Shown one piece after another: positions 11,246 through 22,125 of a stretch of DNA of 64,000 bases. The DNA comes from Fennellomyces sp. T-0311. Taxonomy: Eukaryota; Mucoromycota; Mucoromycetes; Mucorales; Lichtheimiaceae. The notes beneath the pieces were generated by a model. That model searched no databases. It was not told the origin of the DNA and saw nothing but the letters and a program-made list of their open reading frames with translations. The DNA is taken from assembly GCA_025266875.1 (NCBI GenBank), contig JALLLT010000023.1, forward strand, positions 613,528-677,527. Direction: 5' to 3'. Both the position numbers and the translations under genes were made by a program. Within the stretch, counting starts at the first letter, position 1; the number at the start of each line of letters is the position of its first letter.

Positions 11246-12772
11246 ATGACGGACGTAATGTTTCCAGACAAGATGCGCGGGCCGCCACCACCGCCACCAC
11301 CCCACGCATTGCATTTGGAAGAAACCGACTACTCGTCCGAAGTCGATACTGTCCTCAACACGCCTACGAGCTGGACGACAGACCATAATCCAAGCCATAA
11401 TCGATGGTCGCTATCATCATCGTGGTCTACACCATTCCTTTCACGAAACAGTCTGCATTCCAACAACAAACGGAGCTCGGAAATGTTTTTTCATCGACGG
11501 TCAATAAGTCCAAAGAATCATCGACTAAGTTTGCCACCGACAAGCAAGTTTTTCAGCAAGTCAACACCGAATGTTATTCAAGAAGAAGAAACAGCCAGCA
11601 CAGATTCGAGCATTACGACAAGCAGTTTTCCCAGTAAACGACGACGATCGACAAAGAAGCAACGCATGGCTCCTCATGAAAGCATCCGAGTTCAGCGATT
11701 ACTAGCCATGGTGTATCAATTTCAGCTATCGGATGAAGAAGACCCGTCAGCATTTTGCCATCAACTGCAGACGTACCTGGAATCGTGGGCCGATCTGAAA
11801 CGAGACAGACGCCACGTGGTTAGAATGACAAATATGGCAACGCTGCGTAACCGTCGTCCTATGCGGTCAAAGCGGCGAATGGACAATCGTCGAATGGATG
11901 ATGATGAATGGATGGATATCCAGATACAGAACAAAATCAACTTGGTTCAGCAGCCACTCCATGCACGTATTCGGGAACTTGAAACGGCGCTTGCTGCATG
12001 CGAGGATGAAAAGGAACGAGTCGAACAAACGTTGGATGCCGTTCAAACAGAGCTTAAGGCTTTGCAACAAGGCGATTCAGAAAAGGTGTCGCAAGAAGAT
12101 GAACCCAGAGATGTGCCAGCAGAGGATGACTCGGAAAAAGTACAACAAGAACCTCAGGGAGACGATCATCATCGACGAGCGGAGAAAAGAAACGTGGAGC
12201 GAGAACAAGCATATCAAGAAGCGCGGAGCATGCTGACTCAAGCTCAAACGACGATCGCTGAGCTGGAGCTCAAATTAGAAGTTGCAAAGTCCTTGGCAAA
12301 AAAGCAACAGCCACCGACGATTGCCTGCACTTGTCGAGAAACCATTATCGCTCAACGCGACGCTGAAATTGAACTTTTGCAAGCAACTCTTCAACGTCAT
12401 CTGGATGACCGGCAAGCGTGGGGAGAGCAAGAAGCAGCCAAATATTTTCAAGAAAAGGAGACTTTTAAAGTCGAAATATCTCGTCAGGTCCGAGAATTGG
12501 CTGGGGAAGTCGCAGAACAGGAGTGCCAAATCCAAGTACTCGAAAAACGACGACAGGAGGATGCGTTGACCATCTTGCGTGTCGAAACCATGAAGAAGAA
12601 AATAGAAGAACGTTGTCAACAACGATTGAAGGGTTGGGAAAAGGAAGAAAATCAGTTACGAATGGCTGTCGCGACCTTAGAAGCTAAGGTTGTCAAGTTG
12701 GAACAAGATGCTTTGGTTCTTTATGGAAAGAATTTAAAGTTGGCTACTCAGCTTGGTCAATGGGCGCCATAA
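11246..12772 (+). CDS. Proline-rich, coiled-coil protein of unknown function
   Basis: A single uninterrupted frame of 508 residues, unlike its intron-rich neighbour. The N-terminus has a short polyproline stretch (GPPPPPPP, residues about 12-19). It is followed by a Ser/Thr-rich disordered region to about residue 125 with LSRNSLHS-type basophilic phospho-site contexts and a basic cluster (KRRRSTKKQR) that could be a nuclear localisation signal. From about residue 220 to the end the sequence is strongly heptad-like and charged (RIRELETALAACEDEKERV and similar), interrupted by an acidic Glu/Asp-rich linker near 275-310. I do not recognise a named family. It may be a cytoskeletal or scaffold protein, but that is inference. 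The start is supported by the upstream pyrimidine-rich leader; ATGs eight codons further in are alternatives. Confidence 0.75.
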   Translation: MTDVMFPDKMRGPPPPPPPHALHLEETDYSSEVDTVLNTPTSWTTDHNPSHNRWSLSSSWSTPFLSRNSLHSNNKRSSEMFFHRRSISPKNHRLSLPPTSKFFSKSTPNVIQEEETASTDSSITTSSFPSKRRRSTKKQRMAPHESIRVQRLLAMVYQFQLSDEEDPSAFCHQLQTYLESWADLKRDRRHVVRMTNMATLRNRRPMRSKRRMDNRRMDDDEWMDIQIQNKINLVQQPLHARIRELETALAACEDEKERVEQTLDAVQTELKALQQGDSEKVSQEDEPRDVPAEDDSEKVQQEPQGDDHHRRAEKRNVEREQAYQEARSMLTQAQTTIAELELKLEVAKSLAKKQQPPTIACTCRETIIAQRDAEIELLQATLQRHLDDRQAWGEQEAAKYFQEKETFKVEISRQVRELAGEVAEQECQIQVLEKRRQEDALTILRVETMKKKIEERCQQRLKGWEKEENQLRMAVATLEAKVVKLEQDALVLYGKNLKLATQLGQWAP

Positions 12773-13294
12773 AAAAATGTAATTGATTTCCCTCTTTTTT
12801 TTTCTTTTTGTTTCTGGATCATGTACTATTTCTACCGTCATTTTACTAATTGTATACCCTAATACTAAACTTAATTGCCTTTTACTACCACCGCAACTCA
12901 CTTCTTTGTGCATTTTTACAAATAAATCTTCGTTCTCGCTTTGGAAATATTTTGGCTCATGTACATGCAACCCTGGTTCTGTGTCACGTTCGACCAACAA
13001 CTGTATCACATATACAAATTTGTTGCTATGGCGAGGTTCATAATGCGAGCACGTGCCATAACAATTACATTGGTGATGCGAAAGATTTCACCAAGTACAT
13101 AACAACGTTTGCTCCATGCCTTCATTAGAAACTACGAATAGCGACTATTATATACCTAATTTTCTTTGAAAGCGGCAAGCATTATTTTGTATACCTAGTG
13201 GCTATTTAACAGTGCAATGAGGTAGCTAGTATATCGGTGAGGTTAAACATCATATAATCCACATGTACAGTTTATTTACAAAACAAAAAATTTC
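12773..13294. other. Convergent intergenic region, no gene seen
   Basis: Lies between the 3' ends of the coiled-coil gene (+) and the aldo-keto reductase gene (-). T-rich stretches and AATAAA-like signals on both strands are consistent with two converging transcript ends. Open frames here are short and carry no recognisable domain. Confidence 0.5.
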
Positions 13295-14537
13295 TTAGAT
13301 ATAGCAAAAGTTGTCAATGTATTCCTTTCCATATCTCAAACCATCAGGCTGAGCCTTTTCGACAAGTTGTCTCATTTCAGCGACTTCCGCTTCAGAAAGT
13401 TTGATTTGTCCACCAACGATGTTTTCTTCAAAATACTTCATGCGCTTTGTTCCTGGGATAACAAAGAAATCTTGACCTTGGTGCAGTATCCATGCAAGAA
13501 CAAATTGGGATGCAGTGACACCTTTCTTTGCAGCAAGCGCCTTGATTTTTTCCACAAGTTCTAGGTTTTTTGGAAAGTTTTCGGGGGAATAACGGGGCAT
13601 GTAGCGACGAATATCGTCCAGCGCTAAATCATCGATTGAAGTAATGTTACCGGTCAAAATTCCGCGTCCGAGTGGGGAGCTGTTAAAGAACAATGCTTAC
13701 TAACATGTATAGATGAGAGCGATGGTAAGACTTACTAGGCAACAACAGCTACTCCAAGTTCACGAGCTGCTTCAAGAACGCCGTTGTTCTCAATATCCAG
13801 AGCCCAAGGAGAGTATTCAACCTAGGTAGAATAGTATTAACTTTAGAAATGCAGCCTGATCCTAAATATAGTTATTTACCTGAACTGCAGTAATTGGGTG
13901 AACTTTGTAGGCTCTTCGAAGGGTATCCGCGCTGCATTCAGATAGCCCCAAATATCTGACTTTGCCTTCCTTAACAAGTTCTGCCATTGCACTGACGGTT
14001 TCTTCGATTGGTCTAAGAGAACCAAAAAAAGTTGGTGTCAAAGCTATCCTCACCAGGTCCAAGTTGTGGATAACTTACGTGGTCGAATCAACACGGTGTT
14101 GATAGTACAAGTCGATTACATCCACACCGAGTCGCTCAAGACTCTTCTCACATGCAAATCGAACATAGTCCGGCTTACCCGAGATACCAAGCATTTTGCC
14201 CGTTTCAGGGTCCAAAACATGACCGAACTTTGAGCAGAGGAAAACTTGGTCGCGATGCTTCTTGAGAACTTGGCTCAATAGGCGTTCGTTCAGACCGTTT
14301 CCATACAGATCAGCCGTATCCCAGAATGTATAGCCCAGTTCAATCGATTTTTCCAAGACTCGAATACTCTCATTGTCGTCAAAAGGACCATAGTAGGAAC
14401 TCATGCTATAACATGGTTTAATAAAATCTTGGATACGTCAAACTTCTATTAGTAGCTTACCCCATACAACCAAGTCCAAGGGGATTGACCTGGGGGCCGT
14501 TCTTTCCGAGCTGGCGAAGTTCAGTTGTTGATGCCAT
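13295..14537 (-). CDS. Aldo-keto reductase (YakC/AKR13-like)
   Basis: NADPH-dependent reductase of aldehydes/ketones with the (beta/alpha)8 fold. Five exons (14537-14461, 14405-14079, 14012-13880, 13821-13736, 13679-13295) close to 335 residues, standard for the family. The catalytic tetrad is visible: D55 and Y60 in [12 protein letters not shown]85 in LCSKFG, and H129 in YYQHRVD. Further signatures are [19 protein letters not shown], the [13 protein letters not shown] segment completed across an intron, [10 protein letters not shown] and the cofactor-site [14 protein letters not shown]. The start [14 protein letters not shown] is chosen because it aligns with family N-termini; a longer open frame upstream lacks similarity. 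This group resembles fungal YakC and pyridoxal-type reductases. The true substrate is unknown. Confidence 0.9.
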
Positions 14538-16196
14538 ATTCTTGATGTTTATCGATGATGAATCTACAAGGTGCTCAACTTGCCAACTCTTTATATAGGT
14601 TTGTATAGTCCGTCCGGTAAAACACAATGTGACATTTACCAACAAATAGTGCAGACACTTTTCCATATTGGAGAAACTCACTGACGTGGCATTATCCAAT
14701 TTTGGACAAGGTTTTTCTTCGGTTATCGGGGACCGAGCGGATGATGTATTGTACCTAAAAATTTCAATGGATTCACATAGGACGGAAAAACTAAATAGGC
14801 AGGTTGCGACTGAAGTTACCAGAGGTACGGTTTTAATTCAAAAAACAAAAAAAATCAGTGTCGTTCCATAAAAGGGAGACCCGATTAAACCATTTAATGC
14901 GAACTGGTAATCTGACTTTGTTGAGTAGTGACATTACTTTTGGACACACTGTTGAAACGATATTGCTTTCCCGTTCCGATCCTTTATAATTGCGTGCGTT
15001 TTCTATCGATTATGTACTTTTAAATAGCCTTTCATGCCCTTCGTCCAAACACACAATCTTTTCCCAATTTCATTTTTTCACTGTATTTCTATACTTACTC
15101 CTACTTTGACTCATTCCGCAGAAAGTGAGAATCTCGCATAATTCTATAAGAAACCCATTTCGATCATTTGTCTAACTCGATAATAAAGACGCAGTTTTCC
15201 ATCGATAAATTCTCGTCTATTCCACTGTACATCTGACACGCTAACTTTTGCTATTGAATCAGGTAGCACATGTGACAACTACAATCGGGATGACACCAAC
15301 ACAGAGTCTTTTCTTTCTCTCGCGACCATGTTTGCAAACCGTATTATTCCTGGGAAACAAACCAACAACCACTGCCAATGCAACAGAATATCAAATTGGA
15401 TCTGCTTCAAATCCATTGCCGGTGACTTCTGTTAGAAAATGAATGTAACGAAGCCATTGTCAAACGCGATCCACCTATGACACTAGTACCAGAATCTAAA
15501 AAAAACTTGGAGTGCAGACACGATAATAAAGATAATTACGGAAAACTCCAAACGCTCATAGTAAAGCAACAACTACAATGCCACGGATGGAAACGCGTTG
15601 GCAAAAGAGTTAATGAGGTGTCAAGCACTGATACTCCGGAAGTTGAAACGCCACTGACACGTCCATGGAAGCAGTAAACTGTCGCGTCAAGATATGACCG
15701 GAAACAAAAGGTTACTGTAACAGAGACACGGGAATATTATAATATCTCATAGTATTAAACCATTATACCGGCCGTGGATAATTTGTGTAGAGATTGATGA
15801 GTCAAGGCCATCAAAGCGCCCAACCGTCAAACACAACACAGATTCTGGTGACGGTTAGCCAAACAGTATTTAACAGATAATTTCTGACAGATGCAAAGAG
15901 ATCTTTTATTGTCCTTACGAGAGTCGTGCTTAGGAAAAACGAAAAATCACTTCTGCATTCATATCCGCAAAGTGCACTATCTTATATTGTTAGGCTCAAG
16001 AAGATATATCCATTATACGAAGCCACCAAGGGAGTTAAGATTCACTTTGATGTTAATTACATTGCTCAATGTGCTTTTCTGCACGGCAAGCTAAACAGCC
16101 ATGGCTAGAAACTCGCTGAACTCGCTTCAGAGCAGTGGCAACATTATTGTTCAGAGGCTCCTTGGCAGGAAAGGTAAGGCTACGATAGGTTAAACT
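14538..16196. other. Gene-poor region, nothing recognised
   Basis: Contains short open frames (for example 15248-15442, 15477-15677 and 15891-16094 on the plus strand) without recognisable domains, shared splice sites or codon pattern. It starts with the promoter of the aldo-keto reductase gene. I see no tRNA, repeat pair or clear transposon end. Confidence 0.4.
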
Positions 16197-17552
16197 TAGG
16201 GCTCTAAACGGGCCATGCCCGACGGGCTTCAGGCCAGTTCAGCCGGGCCACACCTGTGGCCCGTGGCCCGCCCGATGAAATCTACAATGTAAACGATCTT
16301 AATGCAGCAATGACTAATGTAGAAGTGAAACGGGGTTCTGCCTTGTGTTATCGTATATAATGTTTGGGCAAAAGTCGTCCTTATTATATTGGATCATGTA
16401 ATCGCTATCTTGCACACACTTTTTTGAAACAGCAGAACTTCTGCAAGCAACAAAGGAAGACCAAGAAGTACAAAAAGCCAAAGCGACACAGTGAGACAAA
16501 CCAGCAATTCGACATCGCAAATGGCGTAGGAATGCATCCTGCTTTGCAACGTTTTTTCTCTCGATGCCCGTCAAATGGAATTCAGGTCGACCATATTGCT
16601 TCAGAACGAATTTTTAATCACCACATACAGTACTACTCGACCACATTTATTTTCCATACAACTCAATTTTACCATATGACTCAGCTTTGTTTTACCGGCA
16701 CTCCATTCCATTTCGACATTGTGCATCCCAATCAAATAAGGGTGGTTGCGTACATACTGTAATGGTGCATACACAGTTACCCTTATTGTTTTTCAAATAG
16801 GTACACTTTTTCAAGCGCACTACTCAAGATGAAGGATGCTTGTCGTAGCTCTTTTTTCTTTATCCGATGGTTTTCCGCGAAGCACCGCATTTAGTAAGCC
16901 AAAGGTTGGTTTTTTTCGGTAATAAAGTGTCTGTACGGTCGAGGCACTTTTCAATCACTATTGTTATCCTTTTTTTTCGTGTAATAAAGCTATCATTATA
17001 CTGACCCACTTTATCTTCGCGTTTTACTTCTGCTTACACAAGGCCAGCTGGAAATTATCTTTGCTTGAACACATAGCCCTTTCACACTAATGCCGATCCT
17101 ATCCAAGTTCTAAGACATTTGCGGATTAGCGTGCTGCAGGCAGTTTGAATAGTGCTAATTGACGTAGCATCCTTTCATTGTCGCAACTTGGCCCATCAAC
17201 ACCAATCATTGTGTAACTGGATAATTGTAGAAACTGCTCAACATTTTGACAAATCTTTCCATATTAAATATGTATACTTAGTTGATTAATCTTTATCTGC
17301 AATACTCGGTTTTGATAGAATCAAATTACATATATAACAAGGGCCTCATATAGATGGACGTTTCATAAAGAATATATATATATGGTTCACACTCGGGCAC
17401 TCTGTCGGGCCAGTGGCCCGACGGGTGGGCCGCTATATAGGACCGTGCCCGTTCGGGCACCCACCTACATACAGCTTTCCTGGCCCGATGCCCGAAAATT
17501 CCAGGCCAAAACGGGCGGTCCACGGGCCTGCCCGCTCGTATTTAGAGCCCTA
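16197..17552. mobile_element. Candidate non-autonomous hAT-like element with GGGCC-rich subterminal repeats
   Basis: The 1356-bp segment starts with TAGGGCTCTAAA (16197-16208) and ends with its exact inverse (17541-17552). Just inside both ends are dense repeats of GGGC/CCCG and AAACGGG-type motifs (16209-16270 and 17395-17540). A short TIR beginning (C/T)AGGG plus clustered subterminal transposase-binding repeats is the usual hAT end structure. The flanking 8 bp (GTTAAACT versus GATACTAC) do not form a clear duplication, so the insertion is old or my ends are slightly off. The interior has no recognisable transposase; the longest frame (16364-16762) is unknown. Assignment to hAT rests on end structure only. 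Confidence 0.5.
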
Positions 17553-20500
17553 GATACTACTTCTACCCGTACCAAGAATGCAGTGTTGCACATTGCAAGA
17601 ACGCATGTCTCCTGAGAGATCATATCCGGCAAATACATTGCAAAGTATTTCGACTTGTCCATTTCGTCAATGTAATCTTAAAATCGCTTGAAAGTTAAAT
17701 TCGGTTTAACTGGCAAGCAACTCTTGAGAAATGCTATAATATTATTCTGCTTTTTGACCTCTGTGCTTCATAATAAACGGTATATACAATGCTCTAGATG
17801 GTAGAGAGGAGCCACAAGAAGTGGAAGATGTAGAAGCGGTAGGTGAATCATTGTTGCTATTACATATGTTTCAATGCCTATTGGTATAACAATCTGAGAG
17901 TAGCATTGAAGAAACACTGCTAATACATATTTTGGATCCCATTCTTCGAGCTTTCGATGAGTCACATGATGGGAGCACCACAACCGTAAACTGTACAGTG
18001 AGGTACGCCCGACATCTGAGGAAGTCATTCGACTTTATCGTAGGTGATAGACCAACCTATCAAGGAAACATCTTCTAGCATGAAAGAGTATCCAATGGGA
18101 TCAATAAATATAGTTAAAGAACCTGGAAAGATCAGCATACGCCATCGTAATGGTACTGCAACATAATTGATTTGAAAGGGAAAAGTTTAGCGTTTTCGTA
18201 TGGCTGTTGATGTTGACTATGACATACCAGGGTTTTAGACGGACAAGCCGTTCAAAACGGGTCATGTCCGGACTGAACTCAAAATTTGGGTGATTGAAAT
18301 AGAGTGGCACGCCCGGCAAAATCAACAACGATGGTAATGGCATCACATCATCACTAATATAGAATTAAATGGTGGTTTTTATCATAAATGCTCTATAGTT
18401 ACCTATTAATAGCGTATGCTTTGTGACCGATAGGCTTCATTATTACGTGCACTCAAAATCCTTTATCAAGGCACAATGTAAGTAGTTACTGGCTATATAA
18501 CTATAAAATGAAACTCCCTGCTCAAACCATTTGCCAACACGATTAATTGATAATGCACGTTCATTCCATTGAATGGCTACTGATTTTTTATGCTTAACGT
18601 TATCAGCAATCTACAGTTACATCATGATTCCATTCAGATATCGATATAATTTTACTTAGAAAATACTTACATTATATATATTGATAGACATGTTGGTAGC
18701 CCTGCCAACTTTTCCTCTTTCCCTTTTTCTCTTCCTCTCTCTTCTCTCTTGTATTATCATATCATATACATTACCATTATCACCCACAATTACCCAATAG
18801 AGTAGCTTAGTAGCCAGAATCTTCTTTGCTGGGGCGCTCTACATCTCAATTACTGCGGCAGCTGCGCCACCACTAGCCAGCAATTAGCCTGCATGAACAA
18901 CACCAATCACCTTTATCCCCGCTGCTGCGGCAACTACACCATCACCAATTGGTTACCGTACGCACCTATCACAGCAGAATAGCTAGTGCTGCGCCATTGT
19001 ATCGAAGATATAAATAAGAAGCGCTTTTCATTAAATAAACGTCGGTCAATTGATTACATTTATCAACACCCCAACCTAAATACTTTATAGTTATCAGTGT
19101 TGTTTAGTATCCTGCAATTAGGATTACTGTTTATCGATCAAGCAATAAAGACAACTTGCTTTACTACCCATTTTCTATTTTCAATCCTCAATCCTCTTTA
19201 GGATCCCTTCATACAAACGTCCGTAACAAACGATATTGTTGCTGGTGTTCACTATATTTTGGTGTACTCAACTACCAATTTACACAACAACCGACTACTG
19301 TACACCTGACTCAAAACGGCGCCAACAATATTCAGGCGCTCGGTCGGGTCACTCTAAAGGACCGTGCCCGTTTAGGCGCTCGTTTTCAAGCCATTTCTTT
19401 TTCCCGAATCCCAAAAATATCGGTCCAAACCTGTTTACCTACTATATCGAACTAATGTATACACATGGAGTAGTAAAATTACTGCCGATAAATTACTAAT
19501 ATTTCCTACGTATACTAGATAACTTTTTGAGCTGAATCTCGTTAGATACTCCATTGTGAATAATACTTTTGATAGATTACTTGTTATGTAGCAAATGGAC
19601 GAATATGGGAAAGCTATTTTAGGTATACTTTCATCTTTTATAGAATTTTATTACAAATCCAGTACCAAAGGGTCCGATAAAGGTCGGCAATGACGAGCTG
19701 CCTCCTTTATGAGCGTTTATGGAACATATTACCACGTAGATACCGGCGGAATTAAGGTAGCTACTGCTTGACACCAATGTCCATATGTATGTAGTTAGCT
19801 GTCTACGGCTTGTGCTAGCTGTAAAGTATTCTAAAAGCCACAAAAAGATACAGATGTCCTGCAATTATATACTAGCTTCTTTGTAATGATGCTTAATACT
19901 AACTTCGGTTAAAAGAAGTCTATTCCATCTTGAATACGAGAAGGTTACCAGTTCAGGTAGTGTTAAAATACCGATCACTTTTGTATAAAAGAACAGAATC
20001 AAACTGCACGAAAGTGCCTTTTTAGACCAACTCATTTCCAGTTTCAATAGTTTTAATCACAAACAGGCAAATTGTCTTCTCAAAGGACCTCTCATGTAGC
20101 CACTCAATCCCAAACAAGCAACTTACTGTTCAAGGATCGATTATTGATCTTTATCAGACTTTGGAGGAGAGTCCGGAGCGCAAATTGTCCATGTTGCTGA
20201 TATTTGAAGCACTCGGCTGCAGTGTTTAAATTTATGCAAATAACATGACAATCATAAACTAATAAAATTAATGGGAAGTTCGTACTTTTTCGTTTGTTCT
20301 CTTTATTGTTTGGAGATGGTTATAGTAGTTTTCCATATTACATAACAACTTTAATAAGAAATGGTGTTGTTCCAGAAATTTATAATCTGCAATCCGATAC
20401 CAGAACCGATATTATACATAGAATTCCGTTGGTGATTGCTTACAATTATCCTTTAATATCAAAAGAGGACTACTCATAGTACACTATCGGTGTGAATAGC

Positions 20501-22125
20501 AATTTTTTTTTACTCAGGCTCTTGTGTGTTGAACTTAAACAGACGAATAACAGAGATATTAATTGTATATTATTTCTTCTAATTTTTTCTTCGCTTTAAT
20601 AGATTTTCTTTGCTGATATTTACTACTTTATGTATACCACCAACCACGGCATTATATACACTGTTAATGACAGTATTAACAGGGTAAGCTTAATCAGTTT
20701 GATTTTTTGCAGTTTGGGGACCAATTGGTCGGTTCTAGACCATCTCACGAAAAGAGCAACGCTTAATGACCTAAAAATGGCTATTAAACCCAAACTTGGC
20801 GGGACAGTAGTAATTTTGGTAAAGCTACTCCATCGCGGGTAAGTTAATCGGAATGTCTGTACATGCAAACGGATCCCAACGTAGACAGCTTTCCGACAGT
20901 TACATGTGATCATATAACCTAGGCAAACACCCTGTAGTTGAAGACATAGTAATCGACATTTAGCTGATCTACTGAACGCGGTATTTGAAGTGAGTGATGA
21001 TGTTATGGAGAGCAATTGGAAAGCATCGTGCCTATACATTTCTTTTTTTTTCTCTGAATATACTGCAGCTATTGATACTTATCATATAATGACAGGGCGA
21101 AAAAGACTATGGAGAATAGCAAGGTGAGTTTGGACAGCTTTACTTTCATGACCGATTATATCATCCAATTTATTTTGAAAAAAGATCACCGAAATGTGCT
21201 TATGGTTGAGGTAAACCAGTTGCGCTGATTTTCGAAGCTGTAAATGGCCATGTCCAGACTGGCTTCGAGTTGAAGATAATGGTGGGCATTGTAGTGGCGG
21301 AGGTATTGCTGACTATGTTGCTTTATGTCTAAGACACTTATTGCTGATATCGACAAAGTTCGTTTTTTCTATTTACGTACTTAGTTGAGAAGACAACTTC
21401 CTCTGCACAGATCGCAGCTGAGTAGCGTACATTATGGGCTTACAATACGGAGCAGTATATTGCATGATGATTTTCTGTTGACTCGAATCGCCCAAAACAT
21501 ACCAAGATCTCCTGTCGTTTGTGCTTGCTGTCGAGGCAATGATGTAGATCAAGGTACTCACATTCTCTGGGTGTATTACTGTAAGAAAGCACCTTCCAAA
21601 AAACTTGATTAGACCAGTGTTGAAGCAGCAGAAGAAAAGAACATGTCCGACAGAATATGCCTGGAATCGAGGCATATGGCTCCAAAGACAAACCAACGCT
21701 TAAACGCTCAAGGGCAACTCGAAGTCTAAAACCTTCCAGCTAAATAAAATTTAACCTTTCAACTAGTTCTATTGGGACATACAACTGTGTATGTCTGTCC
21801 CTAGCCGTATCTTCGCACATAGTCTAGCGTTGATATATTCAGACCTAAAATTGATGCTATTACGTTTTAGGCAGCAACGTCATGCTAGTAACTTTTGTTG
21901 TCGACAACCGCCCTGGCAAAGCGAATTATGGCTCGATGGATTAATGACGGAAGGCAATACAGTATGAAAAGCAATGTGCTTAAAAGGGAAAGAAAGACGA
22001 TCCTTTCGTTGTCAAAGGCACATTGTTATCGATTGATCGCCTTAAGCGTCGCATAAATAATTAAAATTCCGGATAAACCGCAGCTTGCTTCCTTTTCCCT
22101 TCAATTCACACAACACTACTTGAAC
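17553..22125. other. Gene-poor region with repeat remnants
   Basis: No convincing gene. At 19308-19440 there is a diverged relative of the right end of the 16197-17552 element (shared GGACCGTGCCCGTT followed by similar spacing of CCCGA blocks). Around 18230-18310 another cluster of CGGACAAGCCG/CGGGTC motifs begins with CAGGGTTTTAGACGG and may be a further hAT-type end. Near 19005-19150 a TATAAATA box followed by AATAAA-type signals looks LTR-like, possibly starting at TGTTGG (18691), but I could not fix its ends. From about 21960 the sequence becomes the promoter of the M13 peptidase gene. Confidence 0.4.

Noticed and set aside
1..14537. U12-type introns in the housekeeping genes
   Set aside because: I checked the donors of the introns I read; none begins GTATCCTT or ATATCCTT.
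17326..17662. Several overlapping open frames on both strands
   Set aside because: They read through the GGGCC-rich subterminal repeats; composition alone keeps them open and no domain is present.
18691..19153. Solo LTR starting TGTTGGTAGC with AGACA on both sides
   Set aside because: The right border would end in TAA instead of CA, and no second copy is in the window, so the match of 5 bp may be chance.
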